From positions 3,534,001 through 3,598,000 of the forward strand of contig NZ_CP114065.1 in the NCBI RefSeq assembly GCF_027627575.1: a stretch of 64,000 nucleotides of DNA, given 5' to 3'. Shown piece after piece: positions 63,348 through 64,000 of the stretch. The translations under genes and the position numbers were made by a program. Position 1 is the first letter of the stretch; every line of letters begins with the position of its first letter. A model generated the notes under the pieces. That model was not told the DNA's origin. It did not search any database and was given only the letters and a program-made list of their open reading frames with translations. The DNA comes from Kribbella sp. CA-293567. GTDB lineage: Bacteria; Actinomycetota; Actinomycetes; Propionibacteriales; Kribbellaceae.

Positions 63348-64000
63348 ATGGCTCTAGCAGAGGATGAGGACCGGCCGTCCGGCGGCGTCACCCGAGGCAA
63401 GGTCGACGAGCAGGTTGCCGAGGACAACGCGATGTGGGTGCGCGGGCTGACCGCCGGAGGCGCGGAGTACGAGGAGACTGTCGCGAGGCTGTACCGCGTC
63501 CTGGTGAAGATCGCGTACTCCGACGCCAAGCGAAAGGGCAGCCGGCTGCACCTGTCAGGGCCCGAACTCGACGACATCGCCCACCAGGCCGCGGCTGACG
63601 CCACCGTCACCATCTGCCGCAAGGTCACGACGTTCCGGGGCGACTGCCGCTTCACCACCTGGGCCTACCGCTTCGTGACGTTCGACGTCTCGTCCAAGGT
63701 CAACCGCCACTTCTGGCAGCGCGGCGCGGTCTCCATCGACGAGAACGACTGGGCGCTGCTGGCCTCCGACCTCGCCGAGGCTCCCGAGGCCCGAGCCGAG
63801 AGCCGGGACCTGATCGAAGCCGTCAAGCGCGTCATCCGGGACGATCTCACCGACCGGCAGCAGCGAACGTTCGATGCCGTCGCCGTGCGCGGCCTCCCGA
63901 TCCGGGAGGTCGCCGAGGACCTCGGCTCGAATCCGAACGCTGTCTACAAGACGATGTTCGACGCGCGCCGTAAGCTGCGCCAGGCCCTGATCGAGGCCGG
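63348..64000 (+). CDS. ECF-type sigma-70 factor, C-terminus cut by window edge
   Basis: At least 217 residues from ATG 63348 with GAGGAGA upstream; a GTG at 63300 could extend it. Region 2-like helices (DIAHQAAADATVTICRKVTT, FTTWAYRFVTFDVSSKV) and region 4-like HTH (LTDRQQRTFDAVAVRGLPIR, VYKTMFDARRKLRQAL) are visible. An ECF- or SigJ-like small sigma factor; target promoters unknown. Confidence 0.88.
   Translation, partial: MALAEDEDRPSGGVTRGKVDEQVAEDNAMWVRGLTAGGAEYEETVARLYRVLVKIAYSDAKRKGSRLHLSGPELDDIAHQAAADATVTICRKVTTFRGDCRFTTWAYRFVTFDVSSKVNRHFWQRGAVSIDENDWALLASDLAEAPEARAESRDLIEAVKRVIRDDLTDRQQRTFDAVAVRGLPIREVAEDLGSNPNAVYKTMFDARRKLRQALIEA

Overview
The window is high-GC DNA with dense, often overlapping genes. 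ANTAR regulators, QcrC-type cytochrome, an SCO6745-type protein and GguAB/ChvE sugar transport all point to an actinomycete, possibly a Kribbella-like soil genus; the genus is inference. Both ends cut genes: a secreted glycosidase on the left and a sigma factor on the right. I saw no tRNA, rRNA, insertion sequence, CRISPR array or prophage.

1-22.7 kb is carbohydrate metabolism. A secreted GH43-type enzyme and a regulator with a DeoR-type DNA-binding head and a LacI-type sugar sensor lie beside a seven-gene operon (3064-11616): dehydrogenase, oligosaccharide ABC importer, YesL-like membrane protein, and two enzymes without signal peptides (heparinase II/III-like and DUF2264). This looks like outside trimming, import and inside depolymerisation of an acidic or plant-type polysaccharide. 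Next come a ChvE/GguAB-type monosaccharide importer, a LacI repressor and araB-araD-araA. Near-identical palindromes before the importer and before araB tie these into one L-arabinose regulon. A small protein and a zinc alcohol dehydrogenase close the block.

22.7-35.6 kb is a patchwork of short conserved genes (SCO6745 family, CrtA-like, hydrolase, GNAT, VOC-like, Rho_N-type, M23 peptidase, orphan cytochrome c) mixed with at least four decaying copies: a VOC remnant, a Rho_N-protein tail remnant, a frameshifted GAF-ANTAR paralogue and an internally deleted Ppx/GppA gene.

35.7-51.1 kb holds the two most striking proteins. One is a secreted protease with both a subtilisin and a trypsin domain, the trypsin domain apparently inserted inside an Ig-like repeat. 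The other is a 3331-residue hybrid synthase (acyl-AMP ligase, ACP, KS, AT, ACP, luciferase-like monooxygenase, C, A, PCP) co-transcribed with an MFS exporter, with an XRE-type regulator divergent. It has no ketoreductase and no release domain, so it would build a beta-ketoacyl-aminoacyl thioester, a natural tetramic acid precursor. This is the best candidate for an undescribed system.

51.2-64 kb carries an ABC exporter with a divergent two-component system, a drug-efflux MFS with a divergent XRE-cupin regulator, a His-rich methyltransferase behind two tandem operator-like repeats, a flavin disulfide oxidoreductase, a protein joining an anti-sigma-like zinc finger to sigma-factor regions, an AhpD-like protein, a TetR regulator and an ECF-type sigma factor.
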